64,000 bases of DNA from Guptibacillus hwajinpoensis. Its GTDB lineage: Bacteria; Bacillota; Bacilli; Bacillales; Guptibacillaceae. The stretch spans positions 283,466-347,465 of the forward strand of contig NZ_LELK01000001.1 of assembly GCF_001039475.1 (NCBI RefSeq), in the 5' to 3' direction. Both the position numbers and the translations under genes were made by a program. Under the pieces are notes generated by a model. That model saw only the letters and a list, made by a program, of their open reading frames with translations. It was not told the DNA's origin and did no database searches. This document shows positions 8,117 to 17,316 of this stretch, piece by piece. Within the stretch, counting starts at the first letter, position 1; each line of letters opens with the position of its first letter.

Positions 8117-10759
8117 CTAAGATTTATTTGATTTACTTTCTTTAAATGGCCACCATATTCCTTTACCGAATGAAACGGTAATCGCTGGAATGAGGAGGGG
8201 AAGGACAATTAGTCCGTAGAGAAGTAGTCCAGTAATAACGATTGTAGCTATTTGCATTAAGCTAAGTACGCCGGAAGGCATCATTGCTCCAAACGTTCCT
8301 GCAAGAATAATCGCTGCCGTGATAATGACAGTACCCATTTTTGCCATTGAGCGATGCATTGCTTCATTGATACCAATGGAAGCTTCTTCTTTAAATCGAT
8401 CCAATAAGAAAATCGAATAATCAACACCGAGCGCAATAAGCATTACAAAACCAAAGAATGGAACAGCCCATACAATGCCATCGTAACCCATAAGATTGAT
8501 AAAGATCAGCTCTGAAATAGCGATAGACGTATAATAAGTTAGCAAAAGAGATCCAATCATAACAATCGGCATAATAATTGATTGGAAGAGGATCGTCAAG
8601 ATAACGAATAATCCAACCAGCATAATGATTACCGTTCTTTTAAAGTCACTCGTTGAAATATCGGATAGATCGTTATTAATACTAGATACCCCACTATACG
8701 CAACAGTAGCATCTTCGAGTGGCGTTCCATTCATAGTCCTCGTGACAGTATCTTTTATTTCTCGAACAGATGTTATTGCCTCAGTGGAATAAGGATCATC
8801 TTCTAAAATAACTTCTAACATTACTGCTTTCCGTTCATCAAAAGCATATCTGTCAATAGCTGGTTCAAAGTCCTTATTCTCAAGCGTTCCATTAGGTATA
8901 AATACACTTGTATCACGGAGGGATTCAGATTCGCCCATTTCACTTAATAGATCTGCAGCTTCTTGTAGACCATTGTTTATCTCATTCAGCCCGTCAATAG
9001 AAGACCCAACGCCTTCTGATAGCTGAGAAATCCCTCCGCTAAGCTCTGATGCTTGTCCTGCATCAGACGCAGCTCCAGAAAGTCCCTGCTGAATTTGTCC
9101 TAACTGTTGTTGAACTTGACCCAGTTGTTGAGTTGCTGAGCTAACATTCTGTGTTTCCTGAAGACTTTGTGAAATTAAGCCAAGCTGGTCATTGATTTGA
9201 CCAAGACCATTCACAGTCTCCTGGAGTCCACCTGTATTTTCATTAGAAGGAAATTGCCCACTAATATCTTGAAGGCCTTTTTGTACTTCTGATAGTCCGT
9301 CCTGGACATCATTAATACCACTAGATGCCTCACTTAATCCTTTTCCAACTTCCGAAAGCTGAGAGTCGACATAGAGATTATCAATGACGTCACCTGCTGG
9401 TCTCGTAATAGACCTAACTGAATCAACACTCTTATTTTTCTCGATTTCTTTGCTGATTGTTTCAATATAAGGAAGATAGTCTTCTGTCACAATCTCCGTA
9501 TCCCGTTGAATAATAACTTTGATGGGAAGAGAATCCCCTTTACCAAAGCCATTTTCGATCGCGTTTAGTCCTTTGACAGAGTCATAATCTTGACCAATTT
9601 CATCAACTGTATTAAATGATAGTTGATCATCGTAAGTGAAGAGAAGTGGAACCATGATAATCGCAACGATGACCATTGACCAGATGGGTTTGTTAATTGA
9701 AAATCGGCCAAAAGCAGTCCAAAGTTTACTATCTTTGTGTGATATCGATGTTTTGGAAGGCCAAAATAGCTTGTCTTTTAACAATGCCATGAAAAATGGT
9801 ACGAGAGTGAATAAGACCACCATCAGCACTGCGATACCAACTGCTACCCCTACCGCAGATTTGAAAATAGGGAAATCAGCAAATCCAATTGCAGTAAAGC
9901 CGATGAACACAGCTAATCCACTTATTAGCAATGTACGACCTGCTGTTTTGTATGTGTTAACGATTGCGTCTTCAACATTGTGACCTTGTATTAGTTCTTC
10001 CTTGTACCTGCTTAAAAGAAGAATACAGTAATCTGTTCCTATACCAAATAAGATAGCTACGAGAAAGATTTGAGTATAATTTGAAACAGGAAAACCAAAC
10101 CAATCAATTAGAAAGGCAACGATTGATTGACTAAGTAAGTAGGTAACCCCAACCGCAATAAGGGGGATAAATGGTGTAGTGATTGAACGGAATACTGCGA
10201 AAAGAAGGACGAATATTAAAACAACCGTAATAAGTTCAGTTCTCTCAAGTCCTTCCTGAGCACTCTCATTAACATCGTGGTTGATAATGGCTTCCCCAGT
10301 CACATAGGCTGTTGTTTCGTCTGGAATAATATCCTGTCGAATTGTATCTGCTAGCTCATTGACTTCATCGGAAGATCCATCAACTGTAATTGGTAATAGA
10401 ACAGTTTTTTTGTCTTTTGATACGAGCTGTTCAGCAGTTTCGTCATTTTCAAACGGATCAAGTACTTTCGAAACCAATGAATCTTCTTTTTCAATTTCGT
10501 TTGCAATTGATGAAATTTCATTCTGAGTTTGTTCCATAACTGGTTCATCATATGTAAATACCACTGAGATTGTTTCATCACCAGCTCCAGCTTCTTCAAG
10601 GATATCAGCTGCCAGTTTTGAATCGGAAGTTGCTGGGAGCTGAAATGTACCAGCATCTTCAGCTTGCTGTGAAAGGTTTGGCGAAAGAATAAACAGCACA
10701 GTTGTGATTGCAATCAAAGCTATTGCAATTGGCCATTTGAATTTTAATAGTTGTCTCAT
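8117..10759 (-). CDS. ydgH: MMPL-family RND-type exporter, YdgH-like
   Basis: This 880-residue protein has two RND halves. Each has one N-terminal membrane helix, a large outer loop and a five-helix block with the MMPL motif (GIGTDYCILLLSRYKEE near 245-260; ALGVDYSIFLLDRFKEE near 770-785). Between them, about residues 470-620, lies a long Gln/Ser/Gly-rich coiled-coil stretch with LSEVQKGLQDIS- and GQINDQLG-like heptads, as in B. subtilis YdgH and related phage-infection-protein-like exporters. It probably exports a lipid or amphiphilic drug by proton motive force. Its ATG overlaps the stop of the MarR gene (ATGA), the same pairing as ydgG-ydgH. Confidence 0.88.
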   Translation of the reverse strand: MRQLLKFKWPIAIALIAITTVLFILSPNLSQQAEDAGTFQLPATSDSKLAADILEEAGAGDETISVVFTYDEPVMEQTQNEISSIANEIEKEDSLVSKVLDPFENDETAEQLVSKDKKTVLLPITVDGSSDEVNELADTIRQDIIPDETTAYVTGEAIINHDVNESAQEGLERTELITVVLIFVLLFAVFRSITTPFIPLIAVGVTYLLSQSIVAFLIDWFGFPVSNYTQIFLVAILFGIGTDYCILLLSRYKEELIQGHNVEDAIVNTYKTAGRTLLISGLAVFIGFTAIGFADFPIFKSAVGVAVGIAVLMVVLFTLVPFFMALLKDKLFWPSKTSISHKDSKLWTAFGRFSINKPIWSMVIVAIIMVPLLFTYDDQLSFNTVDEIGQDYDSVKGLNAIENGFGKGDSLPIKVIIQRDTEIVTEDYLPYIETISKEIEKNKSVDSVRSITRPAGDVIDNLYVDSQLSEVGKGLSEASSGINDVQDGLSEVQKGLQDISGQFPSNENTGGLQETVNGLGQINDQLGLISQSLQETQNVSSATQQLGQVQQQLGQIQQGLSGAASDAGQASELSGGISQLSEGVGSSIDGLNEINNGLQEAADLLSEMGESESLRDTSVFIPNGTLENKDFEPAIDRYAFDERKAVMLEVILEDDPYSTEAITSVREIKDTVTRTMNGTPLEDATVAYSGVSSINNDLSDISTSDFKRTVIIMLVGLFVILTILFQSIIMPIVMIGSLLLTYYTSIAISELIFINLMGYDGIVWAVPFFGFVMLIALGVDYSIFLLDRFKEEASIGINEAMHRSMAKMGTVIITAAIILAGTFGAMMPSGVLSLMQIATIVITGLLLYGLIVLPLLIPAITVSFGKGIWWPFKESKSNKS

Positions 10760-11208
10760 TTACGGTCCCCCTCGGTTTTAAGAATCGTACTTAATTTACG
10801 GAAAATACGTAGAAATTCATCTATTTCTGTTTCTTGAAAATCGTCTAACACTATCTTTTCTACATGCTCATAGATGACTTCATTAAACATAGAAACGACA
10901 TCATGACCTTTATCTGTCAGAGCTATCAATTTCCCTCTTAAATCTTCATCTGAATCAACTGTCGTAACTAGCCCCTTTGTTTCTAGCTTTTTATATCGAT
11001 TTGAAATTGCGCTTTTGTGCACACCTTGAAGTGAAGCTAATTTCCCAGGAGAAATATGCTCAGACTTAGAAATGATTTGGAGCATCTGGAGTTGTTCAGA
11101 TGAATATTCCTCAAAAATTTGATGTTCAAATGAGCGAATAATACGCTCAGTTCCATACATAATAACTTCTTCAAATAACGCTACGGCTTCAGATAATTTC
11201 TTATTCAA
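10756..11208 (-). CDS. ydgG: MarR family repressor, YdgG-like
   Basis: This 150-residue winged-helix protein has the MarR order: dimer helices at both ends and a central LQIISKSEHISPGKLASLQGVHKSAISNRYKKLETKGLV reader (about 42-80), then the wing DEDLRGKLIALTDKGHDV. It is translationally coupled to the MMPL exporter. Two perfect or near-perfect dyads at 11224-11264, upstream on the same strand, are its likely operators, so derepression by a lipophilic compound that the pump exports is the natural model. The gene symbol rests on gene pairing and lengths. Confidence 0.87.
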   Translation of the reverse strand: MNKKLSEAVALFEEVIMYGTERIIRSFEHQIFEEYSSEQLQMLQIISKSEHISPGKLASLQGVHKSAISNRYKKLETKGLVTTVDSDEDLRGKLIALTDKGHDVVSMFNEVIYEHVEKIVLDDFQETEIDEFLRIFRKLSTILKTEGDRK

Positions 11209-11223
11209 CTATACTACCTCCAC

Positions 11224-11264
11224 TAGTTTACCCTCTAAACAATTTTAGTTTACACCCTAAACTA
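11224..11264. promoter_or_regulatory. Twin MarR operators
   Basis: TAGTTTA-N5-TAAACTA (11246-11264) is a perfect dyad, and TAGTTTA-N5-TAAACAA (11224-11242) differs by one base. Their centres are 22 bp apart, in the leader of the MarR-MMPL operon close to the MarR start. Confidence 0.7.
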
Positions 11265-11265
11265 C

Positions 11266-11294
11266 ATGGGGTGCAACTATAAAGTTGCACCCAT
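11266..11294. other. Stable hairpin upstream of the MarR promoter
   Basis: ATGGGGTGCAACT and AGTTGCACCCAT form a 12-bp stem with one bulged G and a loop of four bases. Neither side has a real T-run, so it is not a typical terminator. It may isolate the operon from upstream transcription. Confidence 0.4.
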
Positions 11295-11329
11295 AAATAA
11301 TATAGTTCAGCTATGACGGACTAATTAGA

Positions 11330-11437
11330 TGGCTATGTTAATGAACAGTGTTGATTTTTGGCTCATTCGAGTGAAACTGAGGTTTCACTCGAATGAGCCA
11401 AAAATTGAGGAATCAACATTATGAGCTAACATAGCCA
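11330..11437 (+). repeat. 108-bp palindromic interspersed repeat, copy 1
   Basis: The ends are TGGCTATGTTA and TAACATAGCCA (perfect 11-base inverted ends). Inside, 24-base perfectly complementary arms (11354-11377 and 11382-11405, containing GGCTCATTCGAGTGAAAC) surround the loop TGAG. A second copy in the opposite orientation lies at 36151. There is no coding capacity. Confidence 0.8.
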
Positions 11438-11581
11438 ATTAAATTGAAACATTTGAAATAAAAATAGATATAAAATGTAAATTTACAGAATTTTGGCACT
11501 TTTATATTGCTAAATACCCGTAATGATATTATGATTGATTTAACAGTCACTTGTTCTTTAAAACGAAAGGGAGGAATGATC

Positions 11582-11887
11582 ATGAAGAGCACTGGTGTGG
11601 TGAGGAAAATCGATGAGCTAGGCCGAATTGTCATTCCAAAGGAACTAAGACGTACGCTTGATATTCAGGTGAAAGACCCAATTGAAATATTCACTAGCGA
11701 TAACAAAGTCATACTGCAGAAATATCAGGCGGACATGGCCTGTATGATTACGGGAGAAGTGCTAGATGAAAACAAAGCATTTGGTAATGGAAACATCATT
11801 CTAAGTCCCGAGGGAATGGCAATTATGAAGCAAGAAATTGAGATGAAATTAGGTCTGAATTCCAAAGAAATGCAAAAAGCAGAATAG
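11582..11887 (+). CDS. AbrB-family transition-state regulator
   Basis: The 101-residue protein starts with the AbrB swapped-hairpin DNA-binding domain: KSTGVVRKIDELGRIVIPKEL (residues 2-22), RRTLDI, then a C-terminal multimerisation part containing ITGEVLDENK and LSPEGM. It is close to AbrB and Abh of B. subtilis in size (92-96 residues) and sequence. AbrB proteins repress post-exponential genes by binding AT-rich DNA. Two earlier in-frame ATGs exist, but GGGAGGA is best spaced for the one at 11582. It stands alone between the palindromic repeat and a terminator and may be a paralogue of the main abrB, so I give no symbol. Confidence 0.88.
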   Translation: MKSTGVVRKIDELGRIVIPKELRRTLDIQVKDPIEIFTSDNKVILQKYQADMACMITGEVLDENKAFGNGNIILSPEGMAIMKQEIEMKLGLNSKEMQKAE

Positions 11888-11896
11888 TAGATAATG

Positions 11897-11932
11897 ACAT
11901 CCGTCCAGGAAGCTGGCACGGGTGTTTTTTAT
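11897..11932 (+). terminator. Rho-independent terminator after the AbrB-like gene
   Basis: ACATCCGTCCAG / CTGGCACGGGTGT stem (one mismatch and one G-T pair) followed by TTTTTT. Confidence 0.8.
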
Positions 11933-12011
11933 ATGAGAAGAAATTAATATGGCAACTCATTGTTCGCTATTAAGAGTGGAAATGAGGAGCAGCTCTTTGA
12001 AAACTTTTATA

Positions 12012-12770
12012 TTAATAGCGCAATTTAAGCAATACATTTCTGATTTCGGAGTCCTCCATCATCATGGTGCCGAACTTTTGTGTGATTTCTGTTAAAGCAA
12101 CATCGTGATAGAAAAACTCTGTGAAAAAAGTAACAAGTGGCCTTGATTTCGTATGGATCGCCTGCCAATTATTTTCTTCAATTCCTGCAAACAAGACTTC
12201 TTCCTTATCAATAATCACAATTCGGCTACGTTCAAGGTTCTGATGTTCGGAATCAGGTATAAGGGTTGTTACGTTACTAATATTCGTATTTAGATTACCA
12301 ATGGTGTGAATCTCAACCGAGACCCCATTGCTTTCTTTGCTTTCAAGTAATGAATGATGTTGTTCGATATCATCTGCCCACCCAGAGAAAACAATCGAAG
12401 TCGTTGCATGGTTTAATATAGCGGATACGAGAGAGTCGATGGATTGATCGTCTTTAAGTGTCCAAACACGGTCATCAGCAGGCTTGTTTCGAACTTGAAT
12501 GGATTTAAGCTGGGTAATATTATCATCGAAGTCACGACGTAGTTTTGAAATTGCGGATTCAAGTGGAAGAGGAGTGTATAGACGTTTTTTCTCCACAGTT
12601 GATTCTAGAACCATCCCTTTATCACTCAGACGACGAAGCACATCATACACTTTAGAGCGAGGCACGTTTGAACGCTTTACAATAGCGGTTGCGTCAAGAG
12701 CTTCGTCAATTGTGATAAGAGCTTCATACACCTGGCTTTCATATTGAGTAAATCCAAATTGCTGTAGCAT
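12012..12770 (-). CDS. TrmB family transcriptional regulator
   Basis: Residues 1-75 form a TrmB-type winged helix (LQQFGFTQYESQVYEALI, ATAIVKRSNVPRSKVYDVLRRLSDKGMV) followed by a short coiled coil and a C-terminal phospholipase-D-like ligand domain (SIVFSGWADDIEQ, RIVIIDKEEVLFAG). This is the common architecture of bacterial TrmB proteins of about 250 residues. It is divergent from the MFS transporter at 12918 with a dyad in the gap, so repression of that exporter is likely. The effector is unknown. Confidence 0.85.
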   Translation of the reverse strand: MLQQFGFTQYESQVYEALITIDEALDATAIVKRSNVPRSKVYDVLRRLSDKGMVLESTVEKKRLYTPLPLESAISKLRRDFDDNITQLKSIQVRNKPADDRVWTLKDDQSIDSLVSAILNHATTSIVFSGWADDIEQHHSLLESKESNGVSVEIHTIGNLNTNISNVTTLIPDSEHQNLERSRIVIIDKEEVLFAGIEENNWQAIHTKSRPLVTFFTEFFYHDVALTEITQKFGTMMMEDSEIRNVLLKLRY

Positions 12771-12872
12771 GTCTTTATTCTCCTTACCATTCCAACGTTT
12801 TCTATATCATAGCACATCATTTTAGTAGTCGTAAGAGATCACTTTTTACCTGTTGCCTTCTTAAGGAATAAG

Positions 12873-12894
12873 AGTTACTCTTTTAGTGGTAACT
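12873..12894. promoter_or_regulatory. Dyad between TrmB regulator and MFS gene
   Basis: AGTTAC-N10-GTAACT is a perfect inverted repeat, extended by AATAAG / CTTATT on the outside. It lies 24 bases before the MFS start. Confidence 0.5.
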
Positions 12895-12917
12895 TATTAG
12901 AAAAGAGGCGAAAAGGT

Positions 12918-14093
12918 TTGAACAAACGTGTTTATTTACTAACAATTGTTTCGTTTGTAGTTGGAATGGTGGAATTAATAATAGGTGGAATTCTCGATTT
13001 AGTCGCAGAAGACCTTAATATAAGTCTTGGGAAAACCGGTCTTTTAATTAGTGTGTTTTCAATAGTATTCGCATTGATGGGGCCAATCTTGCTTTCGGTT
13101 ACTGCAGGATTTGAACGCAAGAAATTAACCTTGCTCTCGCTAGTTGTCTTTCTGCTAGGTAATATAGTGGCTGTCTTCAGCGCATCATTTAGTATTTTAA
13201 TGTTTGCGAGGATCATTTCAGCAGCAAGTGGTTCATTACTTGTCGTGTTGTGCGTTACAATGGCTTCAAATATTGTGAAAAAAGAATATAGAGCGAGAGC
13301 GATTGGCGTTGTATTTATGGGGATTAGTGCTTCGCTTGTTCTTGGCGTACCAATTGGACTAATGTTAGGAAATACTTTTGGTTGGAGAGCGCCATTTATT
13401 CTTATTATCGTTCTTACCTTATTATCGATGGCAGGGGTATATTTCTTTATGGAGAAAATTCTGCCTAAACCTGCTATACCGATCAAGAAACAAATTCAAA
13501 CGCTAAAAGATAATCGTATATTTACTGCGCAATTGACTTCTTTCTTATTCCTTAGTGGTCATTTAACACTTTATGGCTACCTTACTCCATTCTTAAAATC
13601 GTCGCTCGGTTTGAGTGGAAATTGGGTGAGTATTGTTTATCTGATCTTTGGCTTTGCAGCCGTAGCTGGTGGAGGGCTTGGTGGTATAGCTTCTGACCGC
13701 TTTGGAACTAGGCCTACTATTATCGTTTCGATTGTGCTTTTCGGTGTGTCAATGTTTGTTATTCCATATACAACATTCTCATTTCCGTTATTTATCATCA
13801 TTATGGTGATTTGGAGCATGATAAGCTGGGGCATAACTCCAGCCCAACAGAGTTATTTAATTGAACTAGCACCCGAGACGTCTGATATTCAACAAAGCCT
13901 AAATAACTCAGCCCTTCACCTCGGTATTGCACTTGGTTCGTCAGTTGGAGCTTTCGTCATTGATCGAGGAACAGTTGAAATGAATGCAACAGTAGGAAGC
14001 CTGTTTATAGTACTTGCTTTAGCAACAGCTGTATTTTCAATGACTAGAGACAAGAAGCAAATCACTTCATCCATTAACCACCGAGCAGGTTAG
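12918..14093 (+). CDS. MFS transporter, AraJ/DHA1-like exporter
   Basis: The protein has 391 residues and twelve hydrophobic segments. The loop 2-3 motif is degenerate (ERKK near 66), and the second-half counterpart GGIASDRFGTRPT (about 255-267) is clear. The sequence resembles the DHA1 drug and sugar efflux branch (AraJ, YdhP). The start is TTG, preceded by AGAGG and AAAGG. The divergent TrmB regulator and a NAD(P)-binding protein 59 bases downstream frame it; the substrate cannot be predicted. Confidence 0.85.
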   Translation: MNKRVYLLTIVSFVVGMVELIIGGILDLVAEDLNISLGKTGLLISVFSIVFALMGPILLSVTAGFERKKLTLLSLVVFLLGNIVAVFSASFSILMFARIISAASGSLLVVLCVTMASNIVKKEYRARAIGVVFMGISASLVLGVPIGLMLGNTFGWRAPFILIIVLTLLSMAGVYFFMEKILPKPAIPIKKQIQTLKDNRIFTAQLTSFLFLSGHLTLYGYLTPFLKSSLGLSGNWVSIVYLIFGFAAVAGGGLGGIASDRFGTRPTIIVSIVLFGVSMFVIPYTTFSFPLFIIIMVIWSMISWGITPAQQSYLIELAPETSDIQQSLNNSALHLGIALGSSVGAFVIDRGTVEMNATVGSLFIVLALATAVFSMTRDKKQITSSINHRAG

Positions 14094-14152
14094 TTGCTCT
14101 GAAAAGGTGTGTTTGAAATAATAGGAACAGATACAACCTGGAAGGAGAGCTA

Positions 14153-14800
14153 ATGATGAATGTACTAGTTATTGGAGCCAATGGACAAGTCGGTCATCAA
14201 ATCGTAAACCTACTTCATGATCGTAAAGAGCATTCTGTTAAGGCACTGGTTCGAAAAGAAGAACAAGCTGCTGAATTAGCGGATAAAGGCATTGAGTCAG
14301 TTGTAGCAAGCCTAGAAGATTCTGTTGAAACACTATCATCTGCTATAGAAGGTAGCGATGCAATCATCTTCGCAGCTGGATCTGGGGGAAGTACTGGGTC
14401 TGATAAGACACTTCTTGTTGATCTAGATGGTGCAGTTAAAACAATGGAAGCAGCCGAGAAATTGGGCGTTAAACGCTATGTAATGGTAAGTGCTCATCAA
14501 GCTCATAATCGAGAGAATTGGAGCGAAGCTCTAATGCCGTACTATGCAGCGAAACATTATGCAGATAAAATACTTGAACAAAGTTCTCTTGATTACACAA
14601 TCGTTCGACCTGGTGGATTACTGAATGAAGAAGGAACTGGTCACGTATCGATCGCAGAAAATCTGAAGCGTGGTTCAGTTTCGCGGGAAGATGTTGCAAA
14701 CGTTATTGTTGCTTCATTACTAAATGAAAACACAATTAGACGCTCTTTTGATCTGATTTCAGGTGAAGATTCAATTGAAAATGCGATAGCATCACTGTAA
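14153..14800 (+). CDS. NAD(P)-binding atypical SDR, YhfK-like
   Basis: The N-terminal nucleotide-binding motif GANGQVGHQI (about 9-18), the LVRKEEQ segment that commonly contacts NADP, and VRPGGLLNEEGTG (about 150-162) place it in the NmrA-like atypical SDR group. Length (215) and motifs match B. subtilis YhfK. Members reduce small compounds or act as redox sensors; the role here is unknown. GGAAGGAGAG stands before two adjacent ATGs (14153 and 14156). It may be cotranscribed with the MFS gene, since no terminator separates them. Confidence 0.82.
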   Translation: MMNVLVIGANGQVGHQIVNLLHDRKEHSVKALVRKEEQAAELADKGIESVVASLEDSVETLSSAIEGSDAIIFAAGSGGSTGSDKTLLVDLDGAVKTMEAAEKLGVKRYVMVSAHQAHNRENWSEALMPYYAAKHYADKILEQSSLDYTIVRPGGLLNEEGTGHVSIAENLKRGSVSREDVANVIVASLLNENTIRRSFDLISGEDSIENAIASL

Positions 14801-14807
14801 ATTTGAA

Positions 14808-14845
14808 GCCGATTTTCTTTTAAAGAGAATCGGTTTCCTTTCTTT
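14808..14845 (+). terminator. Rho-independent terminator
   Basis: CCGATTTTCTTT / AAAGAGAATCGG stem (one mismatch) followed by a T-rich stretch. Confidence 0.75.
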
Positions 14846-14944
14846 TCTTGTTAAGAGATTGACAATTGATGTTGAGTTTAACGCAAGACCACTTTACAAT
14901 ATGTATTGAGTACATAAATTTTATGATATTAAAGGAGTCGACTC

Positions 14945-15874
14945 ATGGAAAAAGTATTGATTTTCGGACATAAAAACCCAGACACAGATACGATTACTTC
15001 TGCTCTTGTATATGCAGATTTAAAAAGAAAGCTAGGAATGAATGTTGAACCAGTTCGTTTAGGCGCTGTAAATGGCGAAACGCAATATGCGCTAGATCAA
15101 TTTAATGTTGAAGCACCAAGAATGGTTAATACTGTTGCTAATGAAGCAAGCAGTGTCATCTTAGTTGACCATAATGAACGTCAACAGAGTGCAGAGGATA
15201 TTGAAAATGTTCGTATTCTTGAAGTAATTGATCACCATCGAATTGCAAACTTTGAAACAGCTGATCCGGTTTATTACAGAGCTGAGCCAGTAGGTTGCAC
15301 AGCTACAATTCTTAACAAATTGTATAAAGAGAAGAACATTCAAATTGACAAAAGTATTGCGGGATTAATGCTTTCTGCCATCATTTCAGACTCTCTACTT
15401 TTTAAATCACCTACTTGTACTGAGGAAGATATAGCTGCAGCTAGTGAACTTGCAGAAATCGCAGGAGTAGATGCAGAAACATACGGTCTGGAGATGCTAA
15501 AAGCTGGTGCTGATATGAGTAGTAAAACACCTGCGGAACTTATTTCGCTTGATGCGAAAGAATTTGGTATGGGAGAGGCTAAAGTAGAAGTAGCTCAGGT
15601 CAATGTGGTTGATACGCTTGATGTCCTAGCTCGAAAAGATGCTGTAGAAGAGGAAATGAGACAAGTTATTGAAGTGAAGGAACTTGACTTATTCCTTTTA
15701 GTTGTTACAGATATTCTTACAAATAATTCAACAGTACTCGCTCTTGGAAAACATGTAAATGATGTTGAGAAAGCATTTAATGTTGAACTTGTTGAGAATC
15801 TTGCTGTCTTAGAAGGTGTTGTTTCTCGTAAGAAACAAATCGTACCGGTTTTAACTGAAACTTTTACATCATAA
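14945..15874 (+). CDS. ppaC: Manganese-dependent inorganic pyrophosphatase
   Basis: This family II pyrophosphatase (309 residues, the normal size) hydrolyses PPi in the cytosol and pulls biosynthetic reactions forward. Metal ligands are seen in FGHKNPDTD (about 7-15), the DHNE site (about 75) and DHH (about 97-99); the C-terminal substrate clamp SRKKQ (about 295-299) is present. AAGGAGTCG stands close before the ATG. It is a single-gene unit between two terminators. Confidence 0.97.
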   Translation: MEKVLIFGHKNPDTDTITSALVYADLKRKLGMNVEPVRLGAVNGETQYALDQFNVEAPRMVNTVANEASSVILVDHNERQQSAEDIENVRILEVIDHHRIANFETADPVYYRAEPVGCTATILNKLYKEKNIQIDKSIAGLMLSAIISDSLLFKSPTCTEEDIAAASELAEIAGVDAETYGLEMLKAGADMSSKTPAELISLDAKEFGMGEAKVEVAQVNVVDTLDVLARKDAVEEEMRQVIEVKELDLFLLVVTDILTNNSTVLALGKHVNDVEKAFNVELVENLAVLEGVVSRKKQIVPVLTETFTS

Positions 15875-15882
15875 TAAATTGG

Positions 15883-15929
15883 AAATGCCCTGAGAGAATT
15901 GCTAATTCTCTCAGGGCATTTCGTTTTTA
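15883..15929. terminator. Bidirectional Rho-independent terminator
   Basis: A perfect 18-bp stem, AAATGCCCTGAGAGAATT and its complement around GCT, followed by a TTTTT run, lies between convergent ppaC and fabL. Confidence 0.9.
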
Positions 15930-15974
15930 CAATGATTAACATTAGAGACAGCTTAGATGTTTATCATTTAATCT

Positions 15975-16736
<762 letters not shown>

Positions 16737-16926
16737 TCACCTCTTCTAATTCTAATCATCCCTATCATACAGGAACAAAAGACTCATGAAAAGTTAGTCA
16801 GATCAAACAAATATAATACTTTAACCATTAAAAATGTACATGGAGTGTCTGTTTATTATGAAACAAGATAATTATGCTATACTATAGCCTATGTAGAGAG
16901 AGTGAGTATTGGAGAGGAGACTGAAG

Positions 16927-17172
16927 ATGAAAGTTCAAGTTCTAAAGCCAGTTTTTGCTGAAACAGCTAGTCAACTTGTAAATACTGCTAGTCGATTCCC
17001 TGAAACGATTTTATTAAGGAAAGAGCACTGGGTAGTTGATGCGAAAAGTTTACTTGGCGTTCTTGCATTATCACTACAACCAGGGCAAACGTTAGAGATT
17101 ACTGTGGAAAATGGAGAATTAGAAGGCATTAAGGAAGCATTTCTTTCACTAGACTTGTTTAAAAAAGCGTGA
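16927..17172 (+). CDS. HPr-like (Crh-type) protein lacking the catalytic histidine
   Basis: The 81-residue protein aligns along its whole length with HPr of the phosphotransferase system. The His15 loop, HARPA in HPr, reads FAETA here (residues 10-14), so His15 is Phe10 and Arg17 is Glu12, and phosphotransfer from enzyme I is impossible. The second site is kept: KSLLGVLAL (40-48) matches KSIMGVMSL, with Ser41 in the place of Ser46, the target of HPr kinase. That resembles Crh, which has Gln at position 15, but the locus is not the crh locus. An in-frame TTG at 16909 exists; GGAGAGGAG supports 16927. Confidence 0.8.
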   Translation: MKVQVLKPVFAETASQLVNTASRFPETILLRKEHWVVDAKSLLGVLALSLQPGQTLEITVENGELEGIKEAFLSLDLFKKA

Positions 17173-17198
17173 GTCCTTCCTGTTGGAAGGGCTTTTTT
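17173..17198 (+). terminator. Rho-independent terminator
   Basis: GTCCTTCC-TGTT-GGAAGGGC followed by TTTTTT, directly after the HPr-like gene. Confidence 0.88.
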
Positions 17199-17316
17199 CC
17201 GGCAGAGGAAACGAATTATCACAAAAACACATCCAAATCAGACTGATTAACGTTAGCTATACATAAGCTTTCTGCCTCTTCAAGCTGGCGCCAGTAATGA
17301 TGAAAAGGAGAATGGT

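Noticed and set aside
9636-9983. 115-codon plus-strand open frame inside the MMPL gene
   Set aside because: It lies antisense within a strongly supported transporter gene and has composition of a shadow frame, with no ribosome-binding site.
12932-13486. 184-codon minus-strand open frame within the MFS gene
   Set aside because: It is antisense to the hydrophobic MFS protein; long antisense frames are expected there, and no domain is visible.
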